From Myxococcales bacterium (GTDB taxonomy: Bacteria > Myxococcota_A > Polyangia > Haliangiales > Haliangiaceae): 64,000 nt of DNA. Location of the stretch: positions 248,001 through 312,000 of the forward strand of contig JADJGV010000005.1 of assembly GCA_016707895.1 (NCBI GenBank), in the 5' to 3' direction. Both the position numbers and the translations under genes were made by a program. This document shows positions 1 to 9,290 of this stretch, piece after piece (the stretch's first letter is position 1; each line of letters opens with the position of its first letter). The notes below the pieces were generated by a model. It made no database searches and was not told the DNA's origin. It saw nothing but the letters and a program-made list of their open reading frames with translations.

Positions 1-1434
1 GTGCTGACGACGTCGTTTCGCGTGACGCGGGCGACCGAGAGGACGGTGGCGCACGATCAGGGCGCGCGGCTGGCCAAGGGACACGGCACGGTCGCGAGCA
101 CGACCTATCGCGATCTGCTCGCCGCGGTGGTCGCCGCGCAGACGTTGACCGACGCGGGCGACCCGAAGAGCTACCAGCGCGCGCTGGCGCTGCTCGAGCC
201 GGTGCGCGAGCGGCTGTGGGCGATCTACCCGAACGTCGTCGAGGCGCGCACGAAGTTCGGGTTCGCGCGCAACGTGATGGATCTGCACTTCGACGGCGCG
301 CGCGGCGCGATCGACGGGTGGGTAGCGCGCCTGCACATGGGCGGCACGATCGCGACCAAGGAGCTGGTCACGCGGTTCGAGGCCGCCGAGACCGAGATCA
401 AGCTGGGCACGGGCGAGCAAGCCGACACCAAGGACCTCCGCGCCGCCGACGCGGCGGCGTGGCGAACCACGAAGGTCGTCGGCGTGGCGACCGCGGTGGT
501 CGTGCTGGTGCCGGTCGCGGTCGAGATCGGCGCGGCGGCCGGCGTCGAGGTCATCCCCGGCATGGTCATGCGCTGGGCCGGCACTCATCCGTTCCTCGCC
601 CTGGCGGTGGCCGAGTTCGTCCTGGCGAACGGGATCGCGATCGGCGAAGCGGGTGGTCTCGACAATTACATCGAGGGCCTCAAGGCCGACCCGTTCGCGA
701 CCGGCGTGCAGGTCTTCCTCGACTTCGTCGCGATCTGGCTCGGCCACGGCGCCGATCAACCCGACGTGCCGAACGGCGGCCGCCGCGGCGGCATGCGCGG
801 GCTGCCGCCGGGCGAGGCGCCCGCGCGCGCGCCGAAGCAGCTCGGGCCCGGTTCGGGCGAGGAAGGGGGACGCACGCCGGCCGCGCCGACCGGGGCCGTT
901 CGTCCGCGCGCTGGTGGCCCCGCGGAGCCTGAGCCGCCGCCGACGCTTGGTCCGAGCGCTGCCAACGCGGCCGAGGCCTCTCCGGAGTCGACCTCGACCG
1001 TGCCGAGTCGCCCCGCAAGTCAATCGCAAGGGCGCGACCTTGGGTTGCGCTCCGACGCGCTCGAGGCGCTACAGACGCTCGAGTCTGTCGGCTACCACCC
1101 GCTCGGTAAGGTGAATAGTGAGCCAGACCACAACCACTTCGGCGCTGCGCGACGTGAAGCCGCGGGTGAGGTCGTTGCCCGGCGACCCGACGGTCGCCCG
1201 TATAGCCATATCGGAGAGTTGCAGCGGGCTCACAACGCACTCGACAATGTCCGCCGCGTACTCGGACGCGAGTTGGCGCACCCACCCCCGACCATGACCG
1301 ACCGCGGGCGCGACGTCCTAATGTCGAAGCACGCCGAGGTACAAGCAATGCTCAGTCGACTGAAAGGTTTCCTCGGCGGCATCGGACACGGCCCACCCTT
1401 CCCTCCATTCCATGAGTGGCCGCCAGGATCGTGA
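1..1434 (+). CDS. Polymorphic toxin, C-terminal part, type-28-like toxin tail (5' end probably outside window)
   Basis: The reading frame is open from the first base, so the true start may lie upstream. Residues about 155-215 form one or two hydrophobic segments (VVGVATAVVVLVPVAVEIG and the stretch after it). They are followed by a Pro/Gly/Ala-rich low-complexity linker at about 255-340. The last 130 residues are different: folded-looking, lower in GC, with the core REAAGEVV..RPDGRPYSHI.ELQ.A...L.NV..VL. I recognise this as the pattern of the polymorphic toxin type 28 C-terminal domain; that is recall, not a search. The order transmembrane region, linker, toxin tail fits a modular toxin. Three small plus-strand genes follow within 60 bp of one another, as expected for immunity genes. 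The toxin's biochemical activity is not known to me. Confidence 0.65.
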   Translation: MLTTSFRVTRATERTVAHDQGARLAKGHGTVASTTYRDLLAAVVAAQTLTDAGDPKSYQRALALLEPVRERLWAIYPNVVEARTKFGFARNVMDLHFDGARGAIDGWVARLHMGGTIATKELVTRFEAAETEIKLGTGEQADTKDLRAADAAAWRTTKVVGVATAVVVLVPVAVEIGAAAGVEVIPGMVMRWAGTHPFLALAVAEFVLANGIAIGEAGGLDNYIEGLKADPFATGVQVFLDFVAIWLGHGADQPDVPNGGRRGGMRGLPPGEAPARAPKQLGPGSGEEGGRTPAAPTGAVRPRAGGPAEPEPPPTLGPSAANAAEASPESTSTVPSRPASQSQGRDLGLRSDALEALQTLESVGYHPLGKVNSEPDHNHFGAARREAAGEVVARRPDGRPYSHIGELQRAHNALDNVRRVLGRELAHPPPTMTDRGRDVLMSKHAEVQAMLSRLKGFLGGIGHGPPFPPFHEWPPGS

Positions 1435-1436
1435 GC

Positions 1437-2180
1437 ATGACGCCCCCCGCAAGTCCAAGCCCTGTCGCCTCCATGGCCGCCGCCGTCGAGCGCCTGTACA
1501 CCGTGTTCGGTCGGTACGTGCGACCACGCGGCGAGACGTATTCACCCTATGCGAACGTGACGGCCGCAGAGGTGGGGGCCATCCGCGAGAGGCCGCTGCG
1601 AGACCTCTCGGGGCGCGACCTCGCGAAGTATGCGATGCGCGCGATCACCACGTGGGGCGATGCGGACGAGCTTCGCTACTACCTACCGCGACTCCTCGAG
1701 TTGCTCGTTACCGAGCGCGGCTGGGTCGACAAGGCGACCGTTATGTTGAATCTCTCGACCGCGGCCTGGCGGGCATGGCCAGGTTCGGAGCAGGAGGCGA
1801 TCGAAGCCTTCGTCCGGGCCGCGTGGCTACCGCTGCTCGCTGGAGAAATGAAGGTGTCGTTGGCCGAACTGGCGCTCGGTTGCTCATTGGCGGACATCTC
1901 GCTGAAGCCAATGGAGGAGGCTTGGTGCGCCGCACCAGACGTGCCGTCGTCGCTCCAGCTTGCGGATCTCATCACGCTCGAGCGCGACGAACTGCTCGCT
2001 GGTGGCACGTTCGGGACCCGGTGGTCCCCCGAGGCGCGTCGAGTGCTTGAGCGCGTGGTCAAGTGCCCGGAGACCCGGGCGCGCATGGAGCGAGCGTGCC
2101 TGCTGGCCGCTGATGCGGATGCGGCTCGACTGGTGAGCGATGCGATCGAGATACTCGAGATGATGCCGGAAGCGATCTGA
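1437..2180 (+). CDS. Hypothetical protein, candidate immunity protein for the upstream toxin
   Basis: This 247-residue soluble protein has no signal peptide or membrane segment. The ATG at 1437 lies two bases after the toxin stop codon; a GTG at 1431 would overlap that stop, so coupling to the toxin is likely either way. The N-terminal half contains LRDLSGRDLAKYAMRAITTWGDADELRYYLPRLLELL (split here: LRDLSGRDLAKYAMRAITTW then GDADELRYYLPRLLELL). This is a pattern I associate with a widespread family of uncharacterised bacterial proteins. Trp and acidic residues are frequent and the rest is predicted mainly helical. Position directly behind a modular toxin is the only argument for immunity; no function is otherwise visible. 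Confidence 0.7.
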   Translation: MTPPASPSPVASMAAAVERLYTVFGRYVRPRGETYSPYANVTAAEVGAIRERPLRDLSGRDLAKYAMRAITTWGDADELRYYLPRLLELLVTERGWVDKATVMLNLSTAAWRAWPGSEQEAIEAFVRAAWLPLLAGEMKVSLAELALGCSLADISLKPMEEAWCAAPDVPSSLQLADLITLERDELLAGGTFGTRWSPEARRVLERVVKCPETRARMERACLLAADADAARLVSDAIEILEMMPEAI

Positions 2181-2189
2181 GCCTGCGCG

Positions 2190-2540
2190 ATGAGTTCGAG
2201 CAAGATGCGCAGGCCCAAGCCGCCGATGGACGGCGAGACCGCGATCGCGTTCGCGCGCGAGGCGTTCGAGCAGTTGCACCCGGTCGTGCCGTCGTGGTTC
2301 TGGCGGTACGCTGCGTCCGGCGGGGTCAAGCTCGAGAAGGGTAGTGAGCACTACGTCGTGGGTTTCGTCTGGATGCCGCGCGCGAGTCGCTCGGGCGCGG
2401 AGCGCTTCTTCGAGGCGCGGGTCAACGCATGGAACGCGCGCACGACCGTGACGCTCGACACGCCCATCGACAAGTATACTCAGGAGGAGCTCGCCCCGTA
2501 TGTCGACCCGGATCGGGACCCGCGCGTGATCTGCGACTGA
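2190..2540 (+). CDS. Small hypothetical protein, possible immunity or accessory protein
   Basis: This 116-residue protein starts at ATG 2190, nine bases after the preceding stop. It has a basic N-terminus (SSKMRRPKPPMDGETAIAFA), no signal peptide and no membrane segment. A central region with VVPSWFWRYAASGG and HYVVGFVW is rich in aromatic residues and alternates hydrophobics, suggesting beta strands. Such small alpha/beta proteins behind toxins often act as immunity proteins, but I do not recognise the family. Its GC and codon bias are slightly below those of the core genes further right, like the rest of this toxin island. Confidence 0.6.
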   Translation: MSSSKMRRPKPPMDGETAIAFAREAFEQLHPVVPSWFWRYAASGGVKLEKGSEHYVVGFVWMPRASRSGAERFFEARVNAWNARTTVTLDTPIDKYTQEELAPYVDPDRDPRVICD

Positions 2541-2577
2541 ACGCCGACCACCGGCTCAGCGTCGACGACCTCCCCAG

Positions 2578-3213
2578 ATGATCGCGTGGCGAGCGCTCGC
2601 GAAGCTCGAAGCGGAACTCGGCGGCTACGCCCCGTGTGGTCTGCAGTTGCGTGCGTTCTTCCACGCATGGACGGCACGCGACCCAGCGACGCTGATCCCA
2701 CATGCGCCGGAGGAACTCATCGAGGACGGCTTGGACCCCACCAGCGCCTGGGCCGGTTGGGATGACGGGGTTCCGTTCCTCATCCGGGGCGCGCCGCTCC
2801 TCTTGGCAGGCGGCTACGGCCTCGAAGTTTGTTTCCCGGTCTGCACCGCGGGGGACGGCCCTCTCATCGAGCGGCTCGCGCGCCTGCCGCTGCCACCGCT
2901 GAAGAGCCTGTACCTGGACGCGCTGGCATCTGGGCCCTTCAGGGTGCGCGAAGGGGAAACGAAAAGCGTGATCTATCGGAGCGCGTCACATGAGAACGCG
3001 GCGGCCGTCGCACAGTTCGCGCTCGCGCGCGTTGGTGCGGCGCACGAGGTCGTCGAGTTCCTCGCGACGCCGCCGCGGTTCGCGGTCGTGGGGCCCGTGT
3101 GTGGAGACTTCCTGTCTCGCGTCGAGGTCGCCCGCGATCAGTTCGACGCCGCGCGCCTTGCCGAGGAGCTCACACGGAGGCACGCCGCGCCGTTCAGCGT
3201 GGTCGAGGTGTGA
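2578..3213 (+). CDS. Hypothetical protein of the toxin island
   Basis: The protein has 211 residues and starts at ATG 2578, 37 bases after the preceding stop. It is soluble, with no signal peptide. The sequence has alternating hydrophobic stretches (GVPFLIRGAPLLLAGGYGLE, FAVVGPVCGDFLSRVEVARD) and a C-terminal LAEELTRRHAAPFSVVEV. I do not recognise a family. Its place as the third gene behind the toxin 1-1434 makes a role in the same locus plausible, but it could be unrelated cargo. No catalytic motif is visible. Confidence 0.55.
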   Translation: MIAWRALAKLEAELGGYAPCGLQLRAFFHAWTARDPATLIPHAPEELIEDGLDPTSAWAGWDDGVPFLIRGAPLLLAGGYGLEVCFPVCTAGDGPLIERLARLPLPPLKSLYLDALASGPFRVREGETKSVIYRSASHENAAAVAQFALARVGAAHEVVEFLATPPRFAVVGPVCGDFLSRVEVARDQFDAARLAEELTRRHAAPFSVVEV

Positions 3214-3352
3214 CGACCTGAACTGCGAGCAAGACGCCGGCGTGTGAGACGGCGACGTCGGGACGACCGAGCCGATGAGCGCCAGGCGTGAGGGGGGGGC
3301 GCCATCGGTCGAGGGCCGGAATGGCCCCGCGCCCATGCCGGTTGCTCGCCCC

Positions 3353-4272
3353 ATGAACCAGCGCGCGACGACGACGCTGTCGCTGGCGGTCGCCTTCGGC
3401 GTGATGACCGGCAGCGGGGTGCTGCTGTTCTGGCAGCCGCACTCCACGACGGTGGCGGCGGTGCACACCATGTTCGCGGCGGTGGCGCTGCTCGGGATCG
3501 GGCTCCACGTCCGCAACAACGTCCGCGCGCTCGTCAAGCACGGCCGCGGGCTCGGCGCGGTCGCCGTCGCGGTGTCGGCGATCGTCCTCGGCGGCACCAC
3601 GTCCGGGGTGCCCGGCTTCCGGCGGTTGTACGACTGGGGCAACGAGCGGCGCAACCAGCAGATGCACGTGCGCGAGGAGTTCGAACGCTACGAGTTCATC
3701 ACGACCGCCCGTGGTGGCACGCACCTCGAGATCGACATCAAGCGCGGGCGCGCGTTCCAGTACTCGCTGTTCGCCGTGTGGATCGAGGTCGCCGGGAAGC
3801 GCGAGACCCTGTACGTCTCGCGCTCGGTGCCGCAGCGGACGTCTCGGGCGAGGCGATCGATCGGCCGGAGTCCCTGCCGGTGTGGCTGCACCGCCGCGAG
3901 CCCGACGTCGACGCGGTCAGCGCGGCGACTCCGGACGCCACCTGGCACCTGACCACGTCGACGACCGCGACGACCACCGCGACGCTCTACGTCGAGGTCA
4001 ACCAGTCGTTCGACTGGAACGACTACTACAGCAAGTCGCGGTTCCCCGACGACGCGATCTACTCGGGCTCGGGGCAGGTCGGGCAGCCGTCCGTGGTGTA
4101 CGCCGCGACCATCGATCTGGCGCGGCCCGGGGCCTACACCGCCCTCAACCCGGTCGGCCATGGGCATCACTCGGGCCGCGACGGCGCGATCGTGCCCGAT
4201 CTCGCGCCGCTCACGACCGCCCTCGAGATCGTCGACCGGATCGTCGTGAAGGTCGTGGAGGCCGAAGGGTGA
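3353..4272 (+). pseudogene. Membrane protein with DUF4405-like N-terminus, frameshifted
   Basis: The first part, from ATG 3353, encodes two or three hydrophobic segments (TLSLAVAFGVMTGSGVLLFW, VHTMFAAVALLGIGLHVRNN, VAVAVSAIVLGG) with the H-rich spacing seen in DUF4405/cytochrome-b561-like membrane modules. It then continues into an extracytoplasmic region ending in ETLYVSRSV. At about 3825-3835 the coding quality leaves this frame (which becomes Arg/Thr-rich and stops at 3952) and continues without interruption one frame over: DVSGEAIDRPESLPVWLHRR, then a beta-rich stretch to the stop at 4272. The two halves read as one protein of about 305 residues split by a single indel. This may be a real pseudogene or a base-call error. 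A GTG/ATG start at 3275 is possible but adds a Pro/Arg-rich leader of poor quality. Confidence 0.65.
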
Positions 4273-4820
4273 GCATGCGCCGCTGCCCGCGCTCCGGCGG
4301 CGCTGGCGCCGCTCGGCTGGAGCAGGAGGCAACGCCCATCGGCGCCCCGTGATCGAGTCCTGAATCCGGCACGCGCGAGGTGTGGGCGGTGACCGGGCGT
4401 GAGCCGACCGCCGGTTCGCGCCGTACCCGGCGACGTGAAGCTCGATGGGGAGCACTTCGACGTGTCGGCGGCGGAGGACGTCATCGGCCTGCACACGCTA
4501 CGGCTCGACGGCGCGCTGGTCCGCTGGGACACCGAGTCCCCGCGCGAGCCGGCGACCCGGTCCGATACGCCGGCCGCCGCCAAGGCGTCGCTGCTCCAGT
4601 GACGACGCGGGCGGTGCCCGCGATAGCAGTTTCCACGGCTTACAGGCGTCGGGCGGCAGCGGTGACGTCGACGTGCAGAATTCACGCAACCCGCCGCGTG
4701 ACGAGCCGATACGCGCGGCATGGACGCCTGGATCGCGAGCTACGCCGGGCGAGATGCTGGACCGGAGCGACCGGATGGCGCGCCGGCAGGTTCGCGCGGG
4801 CCCGTTCGCAGGTGCGCGCT
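4273..4820 (+). other. 548-bp stretch without a convincing gene; one doubtful 67-codon frame
   Basis: A GTG-started frame at 4399-4602 would encode 67 residues including VKLDGEHFDVSAAEDVIGLH and DTESPREPATRSDTPAAA. The composition is protein-like but too short to classify; it may be a remnant of a larger gene. The frame of the next toxin gene is also open through here, but its translation is Arg-rich and lacks structure, so I read it as noncoding. Base composition is more even at 4600-4700 (stretches such as gatagcagtttccacggctt) than in the surrounding genes, consistent with an upstream regulatory region for the toxin gene at 4821. Confidence 0.35.
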
Positions 4821-7800
4821 GTGAAGGAGTGGCGGCGCGATGGCGAGCGTGATGACCCCGCCAGCGCGGACGAGGCGTTCGCGCCCGGCAAGCGGACCCT
4901 GACCGACCGGCTGTGGGGGCAACCGGAGCGGCCCCGGAGCCGTGGGGCGGCGCCGGGCAAGCAGACGCTGACCTCGCGGCTCGCCGGTGCTAGCGCGGCG
5001 ACCGCGACCCAGCGCCGCGCCGCGCCGAACGCGAGCGGCGCCGCGACCGAGGACCCGGCGGCGGTGCACGCCCAGGCCGCCGTGGGCGTCAGCGGATCTG
5101 GGACGGAGCTCCCGTTTCGCGAGCTGATCGAGCGGGCCTTCGGCTTCGCGCACGATCTATCCGACGTCCGCGCGCACGTCGGTGGTGCCGCGGCCGCGGC
5201 CGCCGAGGCCATCGGCGCCACGGCCTACGCCACGGGCAACGACATCGCGTTCGCGTCGGCGCCCGATCTGCACACCGCCGCCCACGAGGCCGCCCACGTC
5301 GTCCAGCAGCGCGCCGGGGTACACCTCCACGGCGGCGTCGGACAGGACGGCGACGCGCACGAACAGCACGCCGACGCGGTCGCCGACCGGGTGGTCGCCG
5401 GTCAGTCGGCCGCGGACCTCCTCGCCGGTGGCTCGGCGCGCGGGACGGGCACCGCCGTGCAGCGGCGGCGCGAGCGGCGCGCCGGGGACGCGCTCACGTC
5501 GGCGGGACCCGACGGCGATCTGATGGAGGCCGTCGGCCGCGTCGAGACCGCCGCCACCGCCTTGCAGCTCGCGCTGCACCGGAGCGGCCCTATCGACGCG
5601 CCGACCGCGGCGTTCGAGATTGCGCTCGATGGCCTCGCCGCCGCGGTGCACCGGCAACAGACGCCGAGTCGCGCGCAGGCCACGGCGGTCCGCCGCGTGC
5701 TCGCGCGCGCCGACGAGGTGATCCGGGCGGTCGGCGCGCGGCATCACAGCGCCCACCCGACGCTGGATCGGATCGCGGTGGCGTTGCGAGCGCACGTGGA
5801 CCGGGTGACGAAGGCGGCGGCGGAGCCGGGGCGTCAAGTGAACGCGGCGCGGCTCCGTGTCCACGCCGAGTACTCCGTCGAACAGCTCGCGGGCGCGGTC
5901 GCGGCGCTGAAGAACGCCGGCGCTGGGCAGACCCCGGCGCTGGCCGAGGCCCGTCGCCAGGCCGGTGCGTGGGCGGATGCGCTGCGCGAGACCGATTCGC
6001 CAGCGGCGCTCGCGACCGCCAAGGGCGCGGGCCGCGCCATCGAGCAGCAGTTCGAGGTGGTGCGGCTCGTCGCACCGCGCGTGGCCGAGATCACCGCCGC
6101 GCCACGGTCGTACAGCACCGGCTCCGCCCTGACCGCGCTCGAGGCGGCGCTGGGTGCCTCGAGTCAGCCGGCCGCACGCCTCGGGGCCGCGCGTGCGGGA
6201 GCGGAGGTCGCCTACCAGCAGTGGAAGCTCGACCAGGCCAAGCGCGCGCTGGACGCGACGGCGGACAGCGAGGCGAGCCTCGGGTCGCTGGGGCGCCGTC
6301 CCACCGGCGCGAGCAAGTCGCTCGGGCAGCGCTGGCAGGATCTCGAGGCCGAGGCCAACCGCGGGCAGCTCGATCAGGCCGAGCTCGAGGCGCTGACGGT
6401 GGAGGCCGAGGAGCTGGCGGTGTACCGCAACGCCCAGGTCGTCATCGCCCAGTGCCAGCAGCTCGAGCAGATCCTCGGCTCGCTCGACGGCGACGAAGAC
6501 GTCCGCATCGAGCTGCGCGGCGCCGCCGCGTTCACCCAGTCGCTTCTCGACAAGTTCGGGAAGCGGCGCCGCGACGACATCAGCCATCGCCGCGCGGCGA
6601 TCGCCGCGCTGCACAGCGATCTCGGCGAGTGGGTCAGCGGCCACTACTTCATGGACCTCCTGGGTGGGCTCGACGACGACGGTCGCGCTCAGGAGGGTCG
6701 GGCCGTAGCGAAGATCCGCTCGGCGCAGACCAAGAAGACCATCACCGCGATCGTGAAGACGATCGTGATCACGCTGGCCAGCATGGGCATCGCGGTGGCG
6801 GCCGCGGGGCTGGCGCGCGCCGCCTACCTGCGGTGGGGGTCGGCGATCAACACGGTGGCCACGGCGGATCGGGTCGCCCTCGCGGCCGGGGTCGTCGCGG
6901 ACGTGGTGGCCAACACCGCGGCGCAGAAGCTCGTGATGAACGATCCGCGCAGCGTCGTCACGCTGGGCCTGATCAACGCGGCGATGCCCCTGGTGGCGAG
7001 CGTGGTCGCCCGGTCGATCTCGCGGGTGTCGGGCATCGCGACCGCCGAGGTCCGGTTCTTCGAACACTTCCACGTCACGACGGCGCACATCACCGTCGAC
7101 GCGGTGGCGGGCGCGATGGTCGATCACGCGATCAGCAGGGCCCGGGGCGAGCCGGCGGCGACCCCGGAGACGGCGGCCGACTGGCTGATCGCGGGTGCGT
7201 CCATCGGCTTCGCCCGCGGCCTCGCGGCGAACGCGAAGGCGATCCGCGCGCTGGCAGCCATCCACAACACCGCCTTCGACGTCGCCTACAAGAAGCTGGG
7301 GCCGCTCTTGCCCGACGCCGACGCGCTGGTCGCCAAGATCAACAGCGCCGCCGGCCCGGACGAGCTCGCGGCGATCCAGGCGATGTACGAGCGGCTGGTC
7401 GCCGAGGAGCTCGCGGTCCTCGACGCCGAGGTCGCGCACGCCGACCCGAAGCGCGCCCACGCCGCGCGCACGCTGGTGCGCGAGCAAAACCGCCGCAGCA
7501 AGCGCGTCGACGACGCCGTCGACGCCAAGGCCCGCGACCTCGCCGCCGAGGCGGCAGCGGCGAAGCCGAGCGACGAGTCGCCGGAGGGCGCATCGACGGT
7601 CCGTTCGGCGGGGGAAGAGGCGGGCGAGACGCCGCGCGCGGGTGAGCAGCGCGGCGAGGACGAGTCGTCGACGGCGGCCGGCGAACGGGGCACGCCGGCC
7701 GTGGTCGAGCCGCCGCCGCGCCCAGTGGTCGAGGCCGCGATGCAGCGCGCGGGCATGACCCGAGCGGCGGTCGAGCGCGTGTTCGAGATCGCGAACCAGT

Positions 7801-8417
7801 TCGGGGTCTGGCTCACGTTCCGGCCGACCAACCCGAAGGCGGCCGAGTTGCTCGCCGAGGGTGCGCTACCGAAAACCAAAGAGATCAAGGCCAACACCGT
7901 GAACAAGGAAGACCTGTACCTGGGCATGCCCCCCGAGCACGAGGCCAAGGTCGCCCACTGGGACGGATGGCGTCTGCCGAAGGACCTCGCCGCGATCGAG
8001 GCTCGGGACCCCGGGCTGGCGAAGCGGATCCGCGATCGGTACGCTAGCCGCCTGAAGGACTACGCGGAGCAGGCGCAGGACATGGATCGCTTGCAGAAGA
8101 AGGGTGTCGTCACGATCAAGGACGGGATCGTGTACGACGCCAAGTCTGGCAAGGTGTACACGGGCGACTACGATCTGTACTCGATCGACGGCCCCGATGG
8201 GCACATCCCCGAAGGCTCGCCCTTGTACAACAAGATCGCCAACGAGCTCAGGAAATCCCCCGTAAGCATCCAGCACGGACCGCTCGCCGACTGGCCGGCG
8301 GAAACGCCAGCCGACGTCGCGCGGAAGGAGGCGTTGATCGCGCGTCACAAGGCGAGTCAAGATCTCGTGACGTTTGGTCCGGGAGACCTGTTCTTCGTCG
8401 GAGACCGCCAGCCATGA
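4821..8417 (+). CDS. Large DUF4157 toxin with C-terminal edema factor/ExoY-like nucleotidyl cyclase domain
   Basis: From GTG 4821 the protein has 1198 residues. The N-terminus carries two copies of a short motif, PGKRTLTDRL and PGKQTLTSRL, typical of DUF4157 proteins associated with extracellular contractile injection systems. The DUF4157 domain follows at about 90-200, with zinc-metallopeptidase motif HEAAH at 155-159. Residues about 220-640 are long helices. A hydrophobic region follows at about 635-745 (IVITLASMGIAVAAAGLA and later segments), then an acidic linker. The last 220 residues resemble the anthrax edema factor/ExoY cyclase family: FRPTNP at 1000-1005, paired lysines KTKEIK at 1018-1023, GDYDL with Asp1116 and Asp1118 as likely metal ligands, and QHG with His1152. 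I inferred this from motif order, not a search. The likely product is a nucleotidyl cyclase toxin. An immunity gene overlaps the stop. Upstream in-frame codons to 4380 look noncoding. Confidence 0.75.
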   Translation: MKEWRRDGERDDPASADEAFAPGKRTLTDRLWGQPERPRSRGAAPGKQTLTSRLAGASAATATQRRAAPNASGAATEDPAAVHAQAAVGVSGSGTELPFRELIERAFGFAHDLSDVRAHVGGAAAAAAEAIGATAYATGNDIAFASAPDLHTAAHEAAHVVQQRAGVHLHGGVGQDGDAHEQHADAVADRVVAGQSAADLLAGGSARGTGTAVQRRRERRAGDALTSAGPDGDLMEAVGRVETAATALQLALHRSGPIDAPTAAFEIALDGLAAAVHRQQTPSRAQATAVRRVLARADEVIRAVGARHHSAHPTLDRIAVALRAHVDRVTKAAAEPGRQVNAARLRVHAEYSVEQLAGAVAALKNAGAGQTPALAEARRQAGAWADALRETDSPAALATAKGAGRAIEQQFEVVRLVAPRVAEITAAPRSYSTGSALTALEAALGASSQPAARLGAARAGAEVAYQQWKLDQAKRALDATADSEASLGSLGRRPTGASKSLGQRWQDLEAEANRGQLDQAELEALTVEAEELAVYRNAQVVIAQCQQLEQILGSLDGDEDVRIELRGAAAFTQSLLDKFGKRRRDDISHRRAAIAALHSDLGEWVSGHYFMDLLGGLDDDGRAQEGRAVAKIRSAQTKKTITAIVKTIVITLASMGIAVAAAGLARAAYLRWGSAINTVATADRVALAAGVVADVVANTAAQKLVMNDPRSVVTLGLINAAMPLVASVVARSISRVSGIATAEVRFFEHFHVTTAHITVDAVAGAMVDHAISRARGEPAATPETAADWLIAGASIGFARGLAANAKAIRALAAIHNTAFDVAYKKLGPLLPDADALVAKINSAAGPDELAAIQAMYERLVAEELAVLDAEVAHADPKRAHAARTLVREQNRRSKRVDDAVDAKARDLAAEAAAAKPSDESPEGASTVRSAGEEAGETPRAGEQRGEDESSTAAGERGTPAVVEPPPRPVVEAAMQRAGMTRAAVERVFEIANQFGVWLTFRPTNPKAAELLAEGALPKTKEIKANTVNKEDLYLGMPPEHEAKVAHWDGWRLPKDLAAIEARDPGLAKRIRDRYASRLKDYAEQAQDMDRLQKKGVVTIKDGIVYDAKSGKVYTGDYDLYSIDGPDGHIPEGSPLYNKIANELRKSPVSIQHGPLADWPAETPADVARKEALIARHKASQDLVTFGPGDLFFVGDRQP

Positions 8418-9208
8418 GCTTCACCCGAGAACGCCGAGACGCGCTCGTCGCGCGCTACCGGACGGTCCGCGCCGCGGAGGATGAGCTGTGGCCGCGCGCC
8501 CGGACCGCGGCGGAGCGCGCAGAGCTGGCGGCCATCCGCGCGGAGTCAACCGCCCTCGCCGCTGCGCTCGACGCCGAACTGCCCTGCGTGCCGATGAGCC
8601 GTTGCCCGTTCTGTGACTTCGTGGCCGAGGAGCAGTTCGATCCGTACGGCATCGACGGGTACTGGTGGCAGCGGGAGGTCTCGCACCGGGGTGTGGGGTC
8701 GCCACCGCGATGCGCGCACTACTTCGGCTTCACCGGCGCGCTCGCCCTGGCTCGCCCGATCGACGTGCTGGACTTCGCCGTCGAGACAGGACCGGAAGCG
8801 CCTTTCGTGGTGCCGAGACTCCTGGAGCCGCCCGGCATGAAGATGGTGATCTCGTCGACGCCGGTGGGGCGTCACACGGGCTACCCGATCTTCTACTACG
8901 GAGATCCGATCGATCGGGAGCTCGAAGGGCCGGCTGACTGGGGGCATCACCTGCGGCTGGTCTACCGGAATGGGTTTCGCGCCGGCAAAGAGGCGCGCAC
9001 GGTGTTCGACGAGGAGTGCGACTTCGACCTGGCGCCATGGATCGCGCGGGGCAGGGTGCAGTACATCCTGCCGGGCGACGAGACGCTGACGTTGCGGTCG
9101 ACGGTCGAGGGGTGCCCCTACCTGGACCTGCCCGGGCGGCGGGTCCACAATCGGATCTACAAGGGCGAGCTGTGGCCGAAGCTCGACGAGCCGACGTCTG
9201 GCCTGTGA
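8414..9208 (+). CDS. Probable immunity protein of the cyclase-like toxin
   Basis: The start ATG overlaps the toxin's TGA by four bases (ATGA), so the two genes are almost certainly cotranslated. The 264-residue product is soluble, with no signal peptide. Residues 1-55 form a charged helical hairpin (RRDALVARYRTVRAAEDELW and AELAAIRAESTALAAALDAE). A CPFC pair at about 63-66, within VPMSRCPFCDFVAEEQFDPY, with a later Cys-Ala-His at about 97-99, looks like a small zinc site. The rest is alpha/beta with many aromatic residues. I do not recognise the family. The role rests on its position and on the usual toxin-immunity gene order. Confidence 0.7.
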   Translation: MSFTRERRDALVARYRTVRAAEDELWPRARTAAERAELAAIRAESTALAAALDAELPCVPMSRCPFCDFVAEEQFDPYGIDGYWWQREVSHRGVGSPPRCAHYFGFTGALALARPIDVLDFAVETGPEAPFVVPRLLEPPGMKMVISSTPVGRHTGYPIFYYGDPIDRELEGPADWGHHLRLVYRNGFRAGKEARTVFDEECDFDLAPWIARGRVQYILPGDETLTLRSTVEGCPYLDLPGRRVHNRIYKGELWPKLDEPTSGL

Positions 9209-9290
9209 TGCCTGTCACGGCGCGCGCGTGTCCCCGGCGTAAGTCGCCTGTCATTCCGATCGGTCGAGACCTCCGCTACACGTGCGCACC

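Noticed and set aside
4380..4820. Extension of the DUF4157 toxin frame to ATG 4380.
   Set aside because: The 147 extra residues are Arg/Thr-rich and unstructured, while GTG 4821 directly precedes the PGKRTLT motif.
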